A stretch of 64,000 nucleotides of DNA, taken from contig NZ_MSXW01000038.1 of the NCBI RefSeq assembly GCF_001945445.1, positions 153,126 to 217,125 on the forward strand, in the 5' to 3' direction. Under the pieces are notes generated by a model. The model worked only from the letters and a program-made list of their open reading frames with translations, made no database searches and was not told the DNA's origin. The stretch's first letter is position 1. Each line of letters begins with the position of its first letter. Positions 63,770-64,000 of this stretch are shown piece by piece. The position numbers were made by a program, and so were the translations under genes. This DNA is from Pseudomonas sp. PA27(2017). Its GTDB lineage: Bacteria; Pseudomonadota; Gammaproteobacteria; Pseudomonadales; Pseudomonadaceae.

Positions 63770-64000
63770 ATGAGCTCTGAAATTCTGGCGAAAACTCCCC
63801 TCCACGCCTTGCACCTAGAGTTGGGTGCACGCATGGTGCCGTTCGCCGGTTACGAAATGCCGGTGCAGTACCCGCTCGGCGTGATGAAGGAACACCTGCA
63901 TACCCGTGAAGCCGCCGGCCTGTTCGACGTTTCGCACATGGGCCAGATCATCCTGCGTGGCGCCGGTGCAGCCAAAGCGCTGGAGAGCCTGGTGCCGGTG
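63770..64000 (+). CDS. gcvT: Aminomethyltransferase (glycine cleavage T protein), N-terminal part
   Basis: An ATG behind AGGAGAG opens a frame that runs off the window (77 codons seen). The sequence [39 protein letters not shown] is the folate-binding N-terminal signature of GcvT. It transfers the methylene group from H-protein lipoate to tetrahydrofolate. It is the third gene of the operon with gcvH and gcvP. Confidence 0.95.
   Translation, partial: MSSEILAKTPLHALHLELGARMVPFAGYEMPVQYPLGVMKEHLHTREAAGLFDVSHMGQIILRGAGAAKALESLVPV

Overview
This looks like a chromosomal window from a gammaproteobacterium of the genus Pseudomonas. The coding density and GC content are high. Protein sequences and gene neighbourhoods (rpsP-rimM-trmD-rplS next to xerD-dsbC-hom-thrC, moaC-moaD-moaE beside a PIN-PhoH ATPase, an eat-eutBC unit without microcompartment genes, phosphatidylcholine synthase, Pseudomonas-type REP sequences) all fit. 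The species cannot be fixed from the window. I see no rRNA, tRNA, CRISPR array, prophage or intact insertion sequence.

Layout. 1-4.1 kb: an ethanolamine unit (aldehyde dehydrogenase tail, permease, EutB, EutC), ending in three packed palindromic repeats. 4.3-8.2 kb: a glutathione transferase-like protein, structured repeat copy 1, a GIY-YIG protein, phosphatidylcholine synthase, an NTF2-like protein and a LysR regulator. 8.4-12.1 kb: an organic-acid type MFS transporter with mmsA and mmsB. 12.3-16.4 kb: the aapJQMP amino-acid ABC transporter on the minus strand. 16.9-22.6 kb: carboxylesterase, cyclic-nucleotide-domain diguanylate cyclase, membrane dipeptidase, RhlB-like helicase and a membrane protein, ending exactly at repeat copy 2.

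22.9-33.9 kb (minus strand) is the most unusual block: a tightly packed eight-gene operon reading yjfI-like, PspA/IM30, YqiJ-like, YqiK flotillin, TerB-like small protein, a 1745-residue AAA+ ATPase, rhomboid protease and a PLD/HKD protein. It looks like a membrane-surveillance or membrane-remodelling system, with a twin palindrome in front of it and hairpins between several genes.

34-50.6 kb is mostly housekeeping: endA, thrC, hom, dsbC, xerD, rplS-trmD-rimM-rpsP, ffh, repeat copy 3, a YpjD/CcsA-like protein with a CBS-domain CorC-like protein, purT, moaEDC and PIN-PhoH. 51-60 kb holds yaaA, an SDR, a second diguanylate cyclase, a SWIM-SNF2 helicase, PsiE, yebG with a LexA box, and a SirB1-like protein. 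60.4-64 kb is the glycine cleavage operon gcvH-gcvP-gcvT (gcvT runs off the end), preceded by a near-perfect sigma-54 promoter.

The two leads I rate highest are: (1) a family of three 271-349 bp CTAG-bounded repeats whose terminal and internal stems differ between copies but stay complementary, which is strong evidence for selection on folded RNA or single-stranded DNA; and (2) the PspA-flotillin-AAA+ ATPase operon extended by a rhomboid protease and an HKD enzyme.
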